Origin: VAZQ01 sp036406655
GTDB taxonomy: Bacteria > Pseudomonadota > Alphaproteobacteria > Rhizobiales > Xanthobacteraceae
Direction: 5' to 3'
Assembly: GCA_036406655.1 (NCBI GenBank)
Contig: DASXAP010000274.1
Location: 20,939 to 84,938 of the forward strand
DNA: 64,000 nucleotides
Under the pieces are notes generated by a model. The model made no database searches. It had not been told where the DNA came from and saw only the letters and a list, made by a program, of their open reading frames with translations. The position numbers and the translations under genes are program-made. This document shows, piece by piece, positions 7,633-16,401 of this stretch; position 1 is the first letter of the stretch, and each line of letters starts with the position of its first letter.

Positions 7633-8058
7633 ATGTGCGACTATAGCTTGCACCACGTCGCGACCCGTCCTGCTCAGATCGAGGACAAGCTGGTGGTGAC
7701 GAAGTTCAGCAACTCGATTACCCGCGGCTTCGCCGCCGTCGGTGAGCCGCATGTTGCTGTTTGCCTGTTGCCGGGCACCGAGGTGGCCTTCGACGGCAAC
7801 GTCGAATGCGAACCGTCGTTCGGGATAGGCCTTCTCCCCAATAAGAAGATCGGACAGCGGCTCGCGCGCTTTCGCCAGATCAACATGGACAACGCGGTGA
7901 CGCATCACGATGCCCTCGAGTTCCCCGATGGCCAGGTCGTGCTCTTGACCCGGCTGTGCGAAGGCCAGCGAGCAACCGTTCTGCAGCTGCCGGCGAATGC
8001 GCGGCCGGCGATCGTTGCGGATCCGGCGACGGCATCGGAGCCTTCGCTTTCCATCTGA
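7633..8058 (+). CDS. Conserved hypothetical protein (MCDYSLHH family)
   Basis: A 141-residue cytosolic protein with no signal peptide or membrane segment. It opens MCDYSLHHVATRPAQIEDKL. Proteins with this opening recur in Bradyrhizobium-like genomes, but I know of no function. The sequence alternates beta-like stretches (HVAVCLLPGTEVAFDG, ALEFPDGQVVLLTRLCEGQ) and carries a Cys near each end. ATG 7633 has AAGGAG about ten bases upstream. A strong bidirectional terminator follows. Confidence 0.75.
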   Translation: MCDYSLHHVATRPAQIEDKLVVTKFSNSITRGFAAVGEPHVAVCLLPGTEVAFDGNVECEPSFGIGLLPNKKIGQRLARFRQINMDNAVTHHDALEFPDGQVVLLTRLCEGQRATVLQLPANARPAIVADPATASEPSLSI

Positions 8059-8092
8059 CCGCGCGTCACAGCGGCTGCGTGTGCGCAAAAAC

Positions 8093-8127
8093 CAGCAGAG
8101 CCATCGGCGATGCCGATGGCTCTGCTG
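8093..8127. terminator. Bidirectional Rho-independent terminator
   Basis: CAGCAGAGCCATCGGC (8093-8108) and GCCGATGGCTCTGCTG (8112-8127) form a perfect 16-bp stem with a GAT loop. On the minus strand the stem is followed by GGTTTTT; on the plus strand by ATTTCG. It sits between convergent genes ending at 8058 and 8151 and is the clearest terminator in the window. Confidence 0.9.
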
Positions 8128-8150
8128 ATTTCGTCAACCCCCAATCGCGA

Positions 8151-8351
8151 CTACGCCGCTTCGGATACCGGAAAAGATACCAGGGTCTCAAACTTGTAGC
8201 CGCACGCTTCACATTCCCACAGGTGCCGCACGCGGTGCCGATCGAGGTACTCGGACCACTCGGGTAGAAATAGCGTCTCCCCGCACTGAGCGCACAGATT
8301 TAGCGGTCGGGCATGGGCGTATTTCCGGGGGCTCTCCGTATGGAGCTCCAT
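8151..8351 (-). CDS. Small zinc-ribbon protein
   Basis: A 66-residue protein with two Cys pairs, LCAQCGETLF and WECEACGYKFETL, spaced like a zinc ribbon, and a conserved EWSEYLDRHRVRHLW segment between them. Short proteins of this kind are widespread in Bradyrhizobium and relatives; the function is unknown. ATG 8351 follows GGAGGAA on the minus strand, a strong ribosome site that supports a real gene. Confidence 0.8.
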   Translation of the reverse strand: MELHTESPRKYAHARPLNLCAQCGETLFLPEWSEYLDRHRVRHLWECEACGYKFETLVSFPVSEAA

Positions 8352-8739
8352 GACGCTTCCTCCGCCATGTTCTCCCCCTCCCCAAGATGGGTCCCATAGT
8401 AAACCAATCGGCCGGGTAATGAAGCAGCAACCCTGACCTATGACGCGGGTCGATCGAAGGGACGGCGCGACGGTTGCAGTGCGAAAGGTCCTCCCCGATT
8501 CGCAGAAGCTTCACGGGCTGGGGGCGGCGCGCGCTGCGGCTCGGCTGTGCGCTGGGATCGCGCCCGCAACCGCGGCAGCCGGAATCGGGCTGTTTCGCGG
8601 AAGGCGGCGCCGGGAACGGCCGGCAGCGTGCACAACGAGGCGGAACGGCGACAGCGGCCCCAGCTGCGGCCCGCACCAGCGGCTTCTCCTGCCGCCGCAA
8701 ACCCTATACGGTGGCGAGGCGCTGAACAGGGAGACTGAC

Positions 8740-8931
8740 ATGCCAGAGGTCTACGTCCATGCCGTGAAGGGGCGCACGCTCGAGCAAAAGCGCGCGCTGG
8801 TGAAGGACATCACCGATGCGGTGGTCAAGAACTTCTCCGTTCCGCTCGAAGCCGTGACCGTCGAGATCGTCGAAGCGGAGCCGACCGCGAAGGCCAAGGG
8901 CGGGGTCCTGTTCAGCGAGATCCGGCGCTAG
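8740..8931 (+). CDS. 4-oxalocrotonate tautomerase family protein
   Basis: A 63-residue monomer of the 4-OT/MIF tautomerase superfamily. After removal of Met the protein starts with Pro1 (PEVYVHAVKGRTLEQKRALV), the catalytic base of the family. The KGRTLEQKRALVKDITDAVV helix and the AVTVEIVE strand fit the beta-alpha-beta fold that assembles into hexamers. ATG 8740 has AGGGAG about seven bases upstream. The physiological substrate is unknown. An SDR gene follows 84 bp downstream on the same strand. Confidence 0.88.
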   Translation: MPEVYVHAVKGRTLEQKRALVKDITDAVVKNFSVPLEAVTVEIVEAEPTAKAKGGVLFSEIRR

Positions 8932-9015
8932 CGCCCCTCGTCTCGCCAAGCCTTTCGCCCGGTTTTCCGGGCGAAAATTTTATGCGGGCTCGGGACTTGG
9001 GTCGGGGGCGCGCGC

Positions 9016-9771
9016 ATGGGCGATCTCGACGGCAAGACCGCGCTGGTGACGGGAGCGGCCTCCGGGATCGGGCTTGCCACCGTGGAGCTGTTCGCCCGCC
9101 GCGGCGTCAAGATCGCGCTCAATCATCTGCCCGACGATCCGCGCGGTGCGGCAGCGGTCGAGCGCTTGCGTTCGCAGGGTTTCTCCGTGATCGGCGCCCC
9201 GGGCGACGTGTCGAAAGCGGGCGTTGCGGAAGAAATGGTGCGCAAGGCCATTGCCGCCCTCGGACGGCTCGACTTTCTCGTGAACAATGCCGGCACATCG
9301 GCGACAGCCGAACCGATCCCGCCGAGCGACCTCGACCGGCTGTCGGAGGACTTCTGGGCGACGATTCTCGCGACCAACCTGCTCGGTCCGTTTCGCTGCA
9401 CGCGCGCAGCGGCGGAAGCTCTGAAGGCTGCGGGAGGTGCCGTCTGCAATACCGCCTCGGTCGCCGGACGCAACATGCCCGGCTCCAGCATGGCCTACGG
9501 AGCGAGCAAAGCCGGCCTGATCAGCCTGACCAGGAATCTGGCCCGGGCGCTGGCGCCGCGGGCGCGCGCGAATGCGGTGGCGCCCGGCTTCGTCGAGAGC
9601 GATTGGACGCGCCGCTGGCCGGCGGCACGCAAGCAGGCGGCGATCGAGCGCAGCCTGCTCAAGCGCGCCTGCACCCCCGCCGATATCGCCGCGGCGATCG
9701 TGTTTCTCTGCGCCGATGCCGGCATGGTCACGGCGCAGACCCTGGTGGTGGACGGCGGCTATTCCCTGTAG
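9016..9771 (+). CDS. Short-chain dehydrogenase/reductase (FabG-like)
   Basis: A 251-residue classical SDR. The cofactor motif TGAASGIG lies at residues 12-19, NNAG follows LDFLV near 92, the catalytic Ser is in NTASVAG, and YGASK carries the Tyr-Lys pair near 160. The C-terminal AQTLVVDGGYSL is the standard FabG-type ending. The basic or neutral residue pattern after the glycine motif does not settle NAD versus NADP. It has no fatty-acid genes beside it, so the substrate is open. It is convergent with the GFA gene. Confidence 0.9.
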   Translation: MGDLDGKTALVTGAASGIGLATVELFARRGVKIALNHLPDDPRGAAAVERLRSQGFSVIGAPGDVSKAGVAEEMVRKAIAALGRLDFLVNNAGTSATAEPIPPSDLDRLSEDFWATILATNLLGPFRCTRAAAEALKAAGGAVCNTASVAGRNMPGSSMAYGASKAGLISLTRNLARALAPRARANAVAPGFVESDWTRRWPAARKQAAIERSLLKRACTPADIAAAIVFLCADAGMVTAQTLVVDGGYSL

Positions 9772-9801
9772 CCGAGCATTCGGGACGCCGCGCCTCCCGC
9801 G

Positions 9802-9820
9802 CCGGCTTCGGGAGAGCCGG
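9802..9820. terminator. Short hairpin between convergent genes
   Basis: CCGGCT (9802-9807) and AGCCGG (9815-9820) form a 6-bp stem with a 7-nt loop, between the SDR stop and the convergent GFA stop. It is too short and lacks a T-tract, so terminator activity is uncertain. Confidence 0.25.
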
Positions 9821-9856
9821 GGCGAGGGGCGCAGCCCGGCCGCGGGCCGCCGCGCG

Positions 9857-10213
9857 TCACAGCGAACGGCCGTCGAACGGTGTGAGCTTGAGCGTGGCGA
9901 CATCCACATCGTCGAGGCAGCGCACGTTGACGGCAACCATCTCCCCGCTCTTCGGCGTCGTCCCGCGGGAAAACGCGCCGATTCCGCACTGTGGACAGAA
10001 CAGGTGGTGGATCAGCTTCTTGCCGAACTGATAGTCCTTGAGGTCGTCCGCTCCGGCGCGGAGCGCGAAGTGCTCCGGCTTGACGAAGGTCCAGAGCGCG
10101 CCGCGCTTCTGGCAAATCGAGCAGTTGCAGGCGACGACGTTGTCGAGATCGGCTGTCACCTCGAAGCGCACCTCGCCGCAATGACAGCCGCCGGTGTAGG
10201 TCTTCGCGGCCAT
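9857..10213 (-). CDS. GFA (glutathione-dependent formaldehyde-activating) family protein
   Basis: A 118-residue protein with the zinc-binding cysteines of the GFA/CENP-V fold: GGCHCGEVRFE at residues 9-19, CNCSICQKRG near 35, and FCPQCGIGAFSRGT near 72. The family includes glutathione-formaldehyde lyase-like Gfa, but most members, this one included, are uncharacterised. It starts 8 nt after the CMD gene stop and is almost certainly co-transcribed with it. Confidence 0.88.
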   Translation of the reverse strand: MAAKTYTGGCHCGEVRFEVTADLDNVVACNCSICQKRGALWTFVKPEHFALRAGADDLKDYQFGKKLIHHLFCPQCGIGAFSRGTTPKSGEMVAVNVRCLDDVDVATLKLTPFDGRSL

Positions 10214-10221
10214 GGCGCCCT

Positions 10222-10797
10222 CTATCTCTGCTGAAACTCGATCCGCTTGTCGGGACGCTCGAGCTCGACCTGAAGCGCCTCGCACAGCCGGTTCGAGTAG
10301 TTCCACATGCCGCAGAATACCGTGAGCTCGACGATCTGCTTTTCGGTGAAGTGCCTCTTCATCGCAGCGAAAGCATCGTTGTCGTCGCGCGCCCGCATCA
10401 GCGTGACCGCCTCGGCCCAGCGGAGTGCCGCCTTTTGCCGATCGTCGAGCTCGGCCGACTGCATGTAGTTGCTGCCCTGCGCTGCCGCGATCTGCGCCTC
10501 GGTCAAGCCGATCTTTCGCCCGAGCGGCACATTGTGCGACATGCAATACGCGCTGCCATTCAGCGCGGACGTCTTGATGATCACCAGCTGCTGGATCTTC
10601 ACATAATCCGGATCGGATTTCAGGTTGGCGAGGCGGATCGCCTCATTCGGCAGCATCCAGCCGGCGAGCGCAGCCGGCTGGTGCGCCAGCACGCGCGAGA
10701 AATTGCTGATCCGGCCCCACTGCCTGAGCACTCCGTCGTAGACCTCTCGGAGCTCCGCGTCCGCATCCGCGGGCTCGATCATCCTGACACGGGCCAC
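10222..10797 (-). CDS. Carboxymuconolactone decarboxylase family protein
   Basis: A 191-residue all-helical AhpD/CMD-like protein. The core motif reads NGSAYCMSHNVPLGRKIGLT, with one Cys followed two residues later by Ser and then His. Peroxidase members have CxxC there, so a simple AhpD-type dithiol reaction is unlikely. A second part, ALRWAEAVTLMRARDDNDAF then VELTVFCGMWNYSNRL, completes the usual repeat. GTG 10797 has GGAGG eight to nine bases upstream. It is the first gene of a two-gene unit with the GFA protein. Confidence 0.85.
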   Translation of the reverse strand: MARVRMIEPADADAELREVYDGVLRQWGRISNFSRVLAHQPAALAGWMLPNEAIRLANLKSDPDYVKIQQLVIIKTSALNGSAYCMSHNVPLGRKIGLTEAQIAAAQGSNYMQSAELDDRQKAALRWAEAVTLMRARDDNDAFAAMKRHFTEKQIVELTVFCGMWNYSNRLCEALQVELERPDKRIEFQQR

Positions 10798-11124
10798 GGT
10801 GATGTCCTCCAGGCAGGATGCGGACTCTAGCGCAACGGATCGCTTGACGCGAGCCGCGCACGAAGCGGCGCGGATCGGGGTCTGCGATGAGCGGCGCGCC
10901 TGCGGCTTGCCTCGAGATCGAGCTCCTTCGCGTCGCTGCAGGAGCGAGCCGAGCCGCGCTGCGGGCCGCGCCCCGAGAAGCGCCGAGCGCGGGCCGGTGC
11001 ATGCAACGGGCCATGAAAATTCATTAACCTCGTCCAGAAGAGACCGCAGCAGGGTCGTCGTTTCGCCAATCTTGCTGGCGAGCTAGCTGGCCGAGGGGGG
11101 CGGGCGGCGAGCAAGAGCGGACGA
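10798..11124. other. Intergenic region upstream of the porin-like gene
   Basis: This divergent spacer holds no gene. Its only AT-rich part, 11013-11030, reads ATGAAAATTCAT followed by TAACC. This gives an imperfect palindrome and a TTAACC that resembles a CtrA half-site about 100 bp before the porin start. The rest is GC-rich with no clear promoter. Confidence 0.4.
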
Positions 11125-11886
11125 ATGCCTTTCCGCACCGGTCGAAGCGCGGCCCTGGCGTTGTGCGCGAGCTTGGCAAGTGCCGGCATCGCGGCGGCCG
11201 CCGACATCCCCTATCCGGTGAAGGCGGCGCCGCCGCCGCCGGCACTGCAGCTGCCGGCAGGGTGGGCCGGCTTCTATGTGGGAGGGCAAGTCGGCTATGG
11301 CAGTGACAGCGTGCACTGGCGAAATCTGGGCGCCTCTGCCTTCTTCTCCCCGCTCGACGCGCTGACCATCGACCGCGGCAGCGGTGTGATCGGCGGGGGC
11401 CAAGCCGGCTACAATCTGCAATTCGGGCGCGTGGTGCTCGGCATCGAGGGATCCCTCTCGGCGGCGGACTTCGACCGCAGCTTCGCCAGCCCGTGGTTTC
11501 CCGCAACCGACGTCTGGTCATCGAAGCTCACCTGGCTCGGCACGGTGACCGGCCGCCTCGGTTACGGCTTCGACGCGTGGATGCCCTACCTCAAAGCCGG
11601 GCTCGCCGCCGGCAATGTCGATACCAGCATTGCCAACACCGCCGCCGGCGCGCTGGCGCAGGGATCGGCGGTGCATTACGGCTGGACTGCCGGCGGAGGC
11701 GTCGAGGTCAAGCTCGCGCCCCGCTTCTCGCTCGGACTGGAATTCATGCATACCGATCTCGGCCGCAACACCGACATCAACGGAGCGGCAGCGGGCGCAG
11801 CGACGGGAACCGTCGAGAGCTACGCGGTAGGAGTGCGCAGCAACAGCATCATGGCGCGATTCAACTACCTGTTCGGCGGCCGGTGA
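11125..11886 (+). CDS. Outer-membrane beta-barrel protein, Omp25/31 type
   Basis: A 253-residue protein. Its signal peptide runs to about residue 26 (CASLASAGIAAA|ADIPYPVKA). The ADIP-Y-P-V-K-A-A-P-P opening, then WAGFYVGGQVGYG, is typical of the Omp25/Omp31 porin-like family of Rhizobiales. Alternating aromatic and hydrophobic strands end in IMARFNYLF followed by GGR, close to a standard C-terminal beta-signal. VGGQ...GGGQAGYN motifs mark the barrel repeats. It probably forms an 8-stranded barrel with a structural or adhesin-like role. Confidence 0.9.
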   Translation: MPFRTGRSAALALCASLASAGIAAAADIPYPVKAAPPPPALQLPAGWAGFYVGGQVGYGSDSVHWRNLGASAFFSPLDALTIDRGSGVIGGGQAGYNLQFGRVVLGIEGSLSAADFDRSFASPWFPATDVWSSKLTWLGTVTGRLGYGFDAWMPYLKAGLAAGNVDTSIANTAAGALAQGSAVHYGWTAGGGVEVKLAPRFSLGLEFMHTDLGRNTDINGAAAGAATGTVESYAVGVRSNSIMARFNYLFGGR

Positions 11887-11926
11887 CCGCGCGCGCCGGC
11901 GCGTGCCCGCCGCGGCAGTGCCGCGC

Positions 11927-12385
11927 TTACGGCTCCCGGCCGAACCAGACGCCGACCAGAGCCGCGAGCGCAACCAGCGCAAGAAAGCCGTTGACGAGCA
12001 CGAGCAGCCAGGCGGGCAGATGCCGAGTATCGGGATGCGGCGGCGGTCGCACCGGCTGCAGCTCGCGCCACACGCCGGCAACAAAGCAGAAGGCGGCGAA
12101 CAGGATCAGCACGCTGCCGGTCGCGAGGATCATCCACGGCGGGATCAGGTCCGCCAGCAGCTTCCTCGCGCCGATGCCGCTCGCCAACGCCACGAGCCCG
12201 GTCCGCACCCAGGCCGCGTAGGTGCGTTCGGCGGCGAGAACGGTGCGGTCGCCGGCAAGCTCGGTGCGCCGGTCGGCCGCATCCTCGATCCGGCCGGTCG
12301 CGCGCTGCATCTGCCTGGCGCTCTCGGCAAGCTTCCTGCCGCTGTGCTCCACGCTTTCCATCGCCGCCCTCGCGGACGCTGCCAT
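11927..12385 (-). CDS. DUF202 family inner-membrane protein
   Basis: A 152-residue protein. An N-terminal charged helix (residues about 1-45) leads into the DUF202/YidH signature LAGDRTVLAAERTYAAWVRTGL. Three hydrophobic segments follow: GLVALASGIGARKLL, WMILATGSVLILFAAFCFVAGVW and WLLVLVNGFLALVALAALVGVW. ATG 12385 precedes MAASARAAMESVE; ATG 12361 is an alternative. Function unknown. It converges on the porin-like gene. Confidence 0.85.
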   Translation of the reverse strand: MAASARAAMESVEHSGRKLAESARQMQRATGRIEDAADRRTELAGDRTVLAAERTYAAWVRTGLVALASGIGARKLLADLIPPWMILATGSVLILFAAFCFVAGVWRELQPVRPPPHPDTRHLPAWLLVLVNGFLALVALAALVGVWFGREP

Positions 12386-12567
12386 TGGCGAGAGACATAA
12401 CGCGCAAGACCGCCGGACGTTCTGCGGTGCCTGCAGCCGCAGAGCGGAATGCGGGATCGGCCCTCGCCGCGCGCGGCGAGGTGATCGAGCGCGAGCGGTC
12501 GAGTCAAGGCGAGGGCTCATCCGGCGTGTGCGGCTCGCTCGTCGGCGACCTGATCAAAGGCGTCGGG

Positions 12568-15500
12568 TCAGCTGCACCCCGTGGTGCCGCCGCAGGTATC
12601 GCATTTGAGGCAAGTCCCGTTGCGCACCAGGGTGAAGTTGCCGCATTCGCCGCAGGCTTCGCCTTCGTAGCCCCTGGCCTTGGCTTCGGCGCGCTTCTCG
12701 GCCGCCGCGGCTCGCGCGCCGGCGCGAGCGTCGGCAACATCGGCGCGCGCGCCGGGGCGCGGCTCGGCATGCTGCGCAAGCTGCTCGGTCGGGGACAGCC
12801 TCAGCTCGGCCTCGGCCTTCAACGCACTGCTGCCGGCCACCTCGGCGCGCGCCTCGCGACCGCCGAACGCCTTGATGTTCGAGGGGGTGGCTGCCCGGGC
12901 GTCGCCCGCCGCCCCGCGTGGCTCCGGCCCGGCACCCCCGGAGAGGACCGACAGCCGGTCGGTGCGCGAACGGGTGAGTCCCTTCGACACGTAGCGCGCC
13001 GCCGCGGGCCTGCCTTCCTCCACCCCTTTGCCGAGCGCGTCGAAGGAGCCCTCGCCCGGCTCGACATGGGCGAGATCGAAGCGCTCGAGGTAGCTCACCG
13101 CCAGCTCGCGGAAGACATAGTCGAGAATGGAGGTCGCGTACTTGATCGAGTCGTTTCCCTGCACGGGGCCCGACGGCTCGAAGCGGGTGAAGGTGAAGGC
13201 GTCGACATACTCCTCGAGCGGCACGCCGTATTGCAGGCCGAGCGAGACGGCGATCGCGAAATTATTGAGCAGCGAGCGCAGCGCCGCGCCCTCCTTGTGC
13301 ATGTCGATGAATATCTCGCCGAGCCGCCCGTCGTCGTACTCGCCGGTGCGAAGGTAGACCTTGTGGCCGCCGACCACGGCCTTCTGGGTATAGCCCTTGC
13401 GGCGGTCGGGCATCCGCTCGCGCTCGCGCATGACCACGATGCGCTCGACCACCTTCTCGACCACCTTCTCCGCCAGAGCCGAAACGCGCGCGGCGGCCGG
13501 CTTGTCGACGAACGCCTCGACGAGCGCCTCCTCGTCCTCCTCGTCGTCGGCGATCAGCTGGCTCTGCAGCGGCTGCGAGAGCTTGGAGCCGTCGCGGTAG
13601 AGCGCGTTGGCCTTGAGCGCGAGCTTCCAGGAGAGAAGATAGGCCGCCTTGCAATCCTCCACCGTCGCATCATTGGGCATGTTGATGGTCTTGGAGATTG
13701 CTCCGGTGATGAAGGGCTGCGCCGCCGCCATCATCCGGATGTGGCTCTCGACGGAGAGATAGCGCTTGCCGTTGCGGCCACAGGGATTGGCGCAGTCGAA
13801 CACCGGGTAGTGCTCGGCCTTCAGATGCGGGGCGCCTTCCACGGTCATGGCGCCGCAGACATGGATATTGGCGGCCTCGATCTCGCGCCGGGTGAAGCCG
13901 AGCGCCGACAGGAGGTCGAAGCGAGGCTCGACGAGCTTCTCCGGCGCGATGCCGAGGGTGGCGACGAGGCTTTCGCCGAGCGTCCATTTGTTGAAGGCGA
14001 ACCGGATGTCGAAGGCGGTGGGGAGCGCCCGCTCGACCTTGTCGATCGCCTCTTGCGTGAAGCCCTTCTGCTTGAGGGTGACGGGATTGATCCCCGGCGC
14101 ATGTGCGAGGCTGCCGTGGCCGACGGCGTAGGTCTCGATATCGGCAATCTGCGCCTGCGAATAGCCGAGCACGCGCAGGGCCTCCGGCACCGCGCGGTTG
14201 ATGATCTTGAAATAGCCGCCGCCGGCGAGCTTCTTGAACTTCACCAGCGCGAAGTCGGGCTCGATCCCGGTCGTGTCGCAGTCCATGACGAGGCCGATGG
14301 TGCCGGTCGGGGCGATCACCGACACTTGCGCATTGCGGAACCCGTGCTGCTCGCCGAGCGAGAGCGCCCGGTCCCAGGCGCGCCTGGCATGCTCCACCAG
14401 ACGCGCATCCGGGCAGGCCTTGTGATCGAGCGGGACCGGCGGGGTTGCAACCCTCTCATATCCGGTGCGCTCGCCGTGCGCAGCGCGGCGATGATTGCGG
14501 ATCACCCGCAGCATGGGCTCGCGGTTCTTCTTGTAACCGGGGAAGGCACCGAGCTGGCCGGCCATCTCGGCCGATGTCGCATAGGCGATGCCGGTCAGGA
14601 TGGCGGTGAGCGTTCCCGCGATCTGCCGCCCGGTATCCGAATCGTATGACAGCCCGGAGGACATCAACAGCCCGCCGAGATTGGCATAGCCCAGGCCCAG
14701 CGTGCGGAACTCGTAGGAGAGCCGGGCAATCTCGCGCGACGGGAATTGCGCCATCAGCACCGATATTTCGAGCACGATCGTCCACAGCCGCACTGCGTGC
14801 TCGTAGCCTTCGATGTCGAGCAGCCCGCCGCCGGCCTCGCCTTGCCCGGCGCCCGCGGTTGGGTCCGGCTCCGAGCCGCGCCCGTTCGCGGCGGAGGAGC
14901 GGGCGTAGAAGGCCAGCAGATTCATCGAGGCGAGATTGCAGGCGGTATCGTCGAGGAACATGTATTCCGAGCACGGATTCGAGCCGCGGATCGAGCCCGA
15001 CGCCGGGCAGGTGTGCCAGTCGTTCACGGTGGTGTGGAATTGCAGGCCGGGATCGGCGCAGGCCCATGCGGCATAGCCGATCTTCTCCCAGAGATCGCGC
15101 GCCTTGACGGTCTTGGCGATCTTGCCCGGCTTCGTGCGCCAGGTGAGGTCCCATTCGCCGTCGGCTTCGACGGCCTTGAGAAACTCGTCGGTGACCCGCA
15201 CCGAGTTGTTCGAGTTCTGGCCGGAGACGGTGAGATAAGCGTCCGAATCCCAGTCGGTGTCGTAGACCGGAAACTGGATCTCGGTGTAGCCCTGCTTGGC
15301 GAACTGGATCACACGCTTGATGTAGTTGTCGGGCACCTGATTCTTGCGCGCCGCCTTGATCTCGCGCCGCAGCACGGGATTCTTCTCGGGATCGAAGCAG
15401 TCGTCGCCGGAGCCCTGGCAGTTGACGCAGGCTTTCAGGATCGACCGCAGGTGCCTCTGGTTGATCTTCGAGCCGGTGACGAGATTGGCGACCTTCTGCT

Positions 15501-16401
15501 CCTCGATCACCTTCCAGTCGATGAACTGCTCGATATCGGGATGGTCGGCGTCGACGATCACCATCTTGGCGGCGCGCCGGGTGGTGCCGCCCGACTTGAT
15601 CGCGCCGGCGGCGCGGTCGCCGATCTTGAGGAAGCTCATCAGGCCGGAGGATTTTCCGCCGCCGGCGAGCCTTTCGCCTTCCCCGCGCAGACGGGAGAAG
15701 TTCGAGCCGGTACCCGAGCCGTATTTGAACAGCCGCGCCTCGCGTACCCACAGGTCCATGATCCCGCCCTCGTTGACGAGATCGTCGGCGATCGACTGGA
15801 TGAAGCAGGCGTGCGGCTGCGGATGCTCGTAGGCCGTTTTCGACTTCACCAGCTTGCCCGTCGCGAAGTCGACGTAGAAGTGGCCTTGGCTCGGGCCGTC
15901 GATGCCATAGGCCCAGAACAGCCCGGTGTTGAACCACTGCGGCGAGTTGGGCGCCGCCATCTGCATGGCCAGCATGTAGACCAGCTCGTCGAAGAACGCG
16001 CGCGCGTCCGCTTCGGAATCGAAATAGCCGCCCTTCCAGCCCCAGTAGGTCCAGGTGCCGGCGAGACGCTGGAACACCTGCTTCGACGAGCGCTCGCCGA
16101 TGTCGCGGTCCTTGTCCGGCAGCGCCTGCAGCGCCGCCTCGTCGGGGATGGAGCGCCACAACCAGGAAGGAACCGTCGGCTCCTCGACCTTCCTGAGCCG
16201 GGCCGGGACGCCGGCCTTGCGGAAATACTTCTGCGCCAGCACGTCGGCGGCCACCTGCGACCAGAAGCTCGGCACCTCGACATCATCGGCGTGAAACACG
16301 ACCGAGCCGTCGGGGTTGCGGATCTCGCTCGTGGTCAGCCGAAACTCGATGTTGGCGTAGGGTGACTGCCCTTCCTTCGTGTAGCGCCGCTCGATCCGCA
16401 T
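12568..16401 (-). CDS. nrdJ: Adenosylcobalamin-dependent (class II) ribonucleoside reductase
   Basis: Reduces ribonucleotides to deoxyribonucleotides with a radical generated from coenzyme B12, with or without oxygen. The 1277-residue product starts MRIERRYTKEGQSPYANIEF, the usual opening of the family, so I start at ATG 16401 behind AAGGGG and not at the open frame 33 nt upstream. Visible landmarks are WFNTGLFWAYGI, FKYGSGTGSNFSRLRGEGE, NPCSEYMFLDDTACNLASMN (active-site Cys region) and APTGTIGLVMDCDTTGIEPD. A DUF-type lid domain follows near residues 1000-1080. The C-terminal zinc ribbon CGECGNFTLV..CLKCDTCGG carries the redox-shuttle cysteines. A low-complexity Ala/Arg linker precedes it. 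No nrdA/B genes are in the window. Confidence 0.97.
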   Translation of the reverse strand: MRIERRYTKEGQSPYANIEFRLTTSEIRNPDGSVVFHADDVEVPSFWSQVAADVLAQKYFRKAGVPARLRKVEEPTVPSWLWRSIPDEAALQALPDKDRDIGERSSKQVFQRLAGTWTYWGWKGGYFDSEADARAFFDELVYMLAMQMAAPNSPQWFNTGLFWAYGIDGPSQGHFYVDFATGKLVKSKTAYEHPQPHACFIQSIADDLVNEGGIMDLWVREARLFKYGSGTGSNFSRLRGEGERLAGGGKSSGLMSFLKIGDRAAGAIKSGGTTRRAAKMVIVDADHPDIEQFIDWKVIEEQKVANLVTGSKINQRHLRSILKACVNCQGSGDDCFDPEKNPVLRREIKAARKNQVPDNYIKRVIQFAKQGYTEIQFPVYDTDWDSDAYLTVSGQNSNNSVRVTDEFLKAVEADGEWDLTWRTKPGKIAKTVKARDLWEKIGYAAWACADPGLQFHTTVNDWHTCPASGSIRGSNPCSEYMFLDDTACNLASMNLLAFYARSSAANGRGSEPDPTAGAGQGEAGGGLLDIEGYEHAVRLWTIVLEISVLMAQFPSREIARLSYEFRTLGLGYANLGGLLMSSGLSYDSDTGRQIAGTLTAILTGIAYATSAEMAGQLGAFPGYKKNREPMLRVIRNHRRAAHGERTGYERVATPPVPLDHKACPDARLVEHARRAWDRALSLGEQHGFRNAQVSVIAPTGTIGLVMDCDTTGIEPDFALVKFKKLAGGGYFKIINRAVPEALRVLGYSQAQIADIETYAVGHGSLAHAPGINPVTLKQKGFTQEAIDKVERALPTAFDIRFAFNKWTLGESLVATLGIAPEKLVEPRFDLLSALGFTRREIEAANIHVCGAMTVEGAPHLKAEHYPVFDCANPCGRNGKRYLSVESHIRMMAAAQPFITGAISKTINMPNDATVEDCKAAYLLSWKLALKANALYRDGSKLSQPLQSQLIADDEEDEEALVEAFVDKPAAARVSALAEKVVEKVVERIVVMRERERMPDRRKGYTQKAVVGGHKVYLRTGEYDDGRLGEIFIDMHKEGAALRSLLNNFAIAVSLGLQYGVPLEEYVDAFTFTRFEPSGPVQGNDSIKYATSILDYVFRELAVSYLERFDLAHVEPGEGSFDALGKGVEEGRPAAARYVSKGLTRSRTDRLSVLSGGAGPEPRGAAGDARAATPSNIKAFGGREARAEVAGSSALKAEAELRLSPTEQLAQHAEPRPGARADVADARAGARAAAAEKRAEAKARGYEGEACGECGNFTLVRNGTCLKCDTCGGTTGCS

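Noticed and set aside
12385..16365. Long plus-strand frames (754 and 539 codons) opposite nrdJ
   Set aside because: Antisense shadows of nrdJ with low-complexity composition, no ribosome site and no family resemblance.
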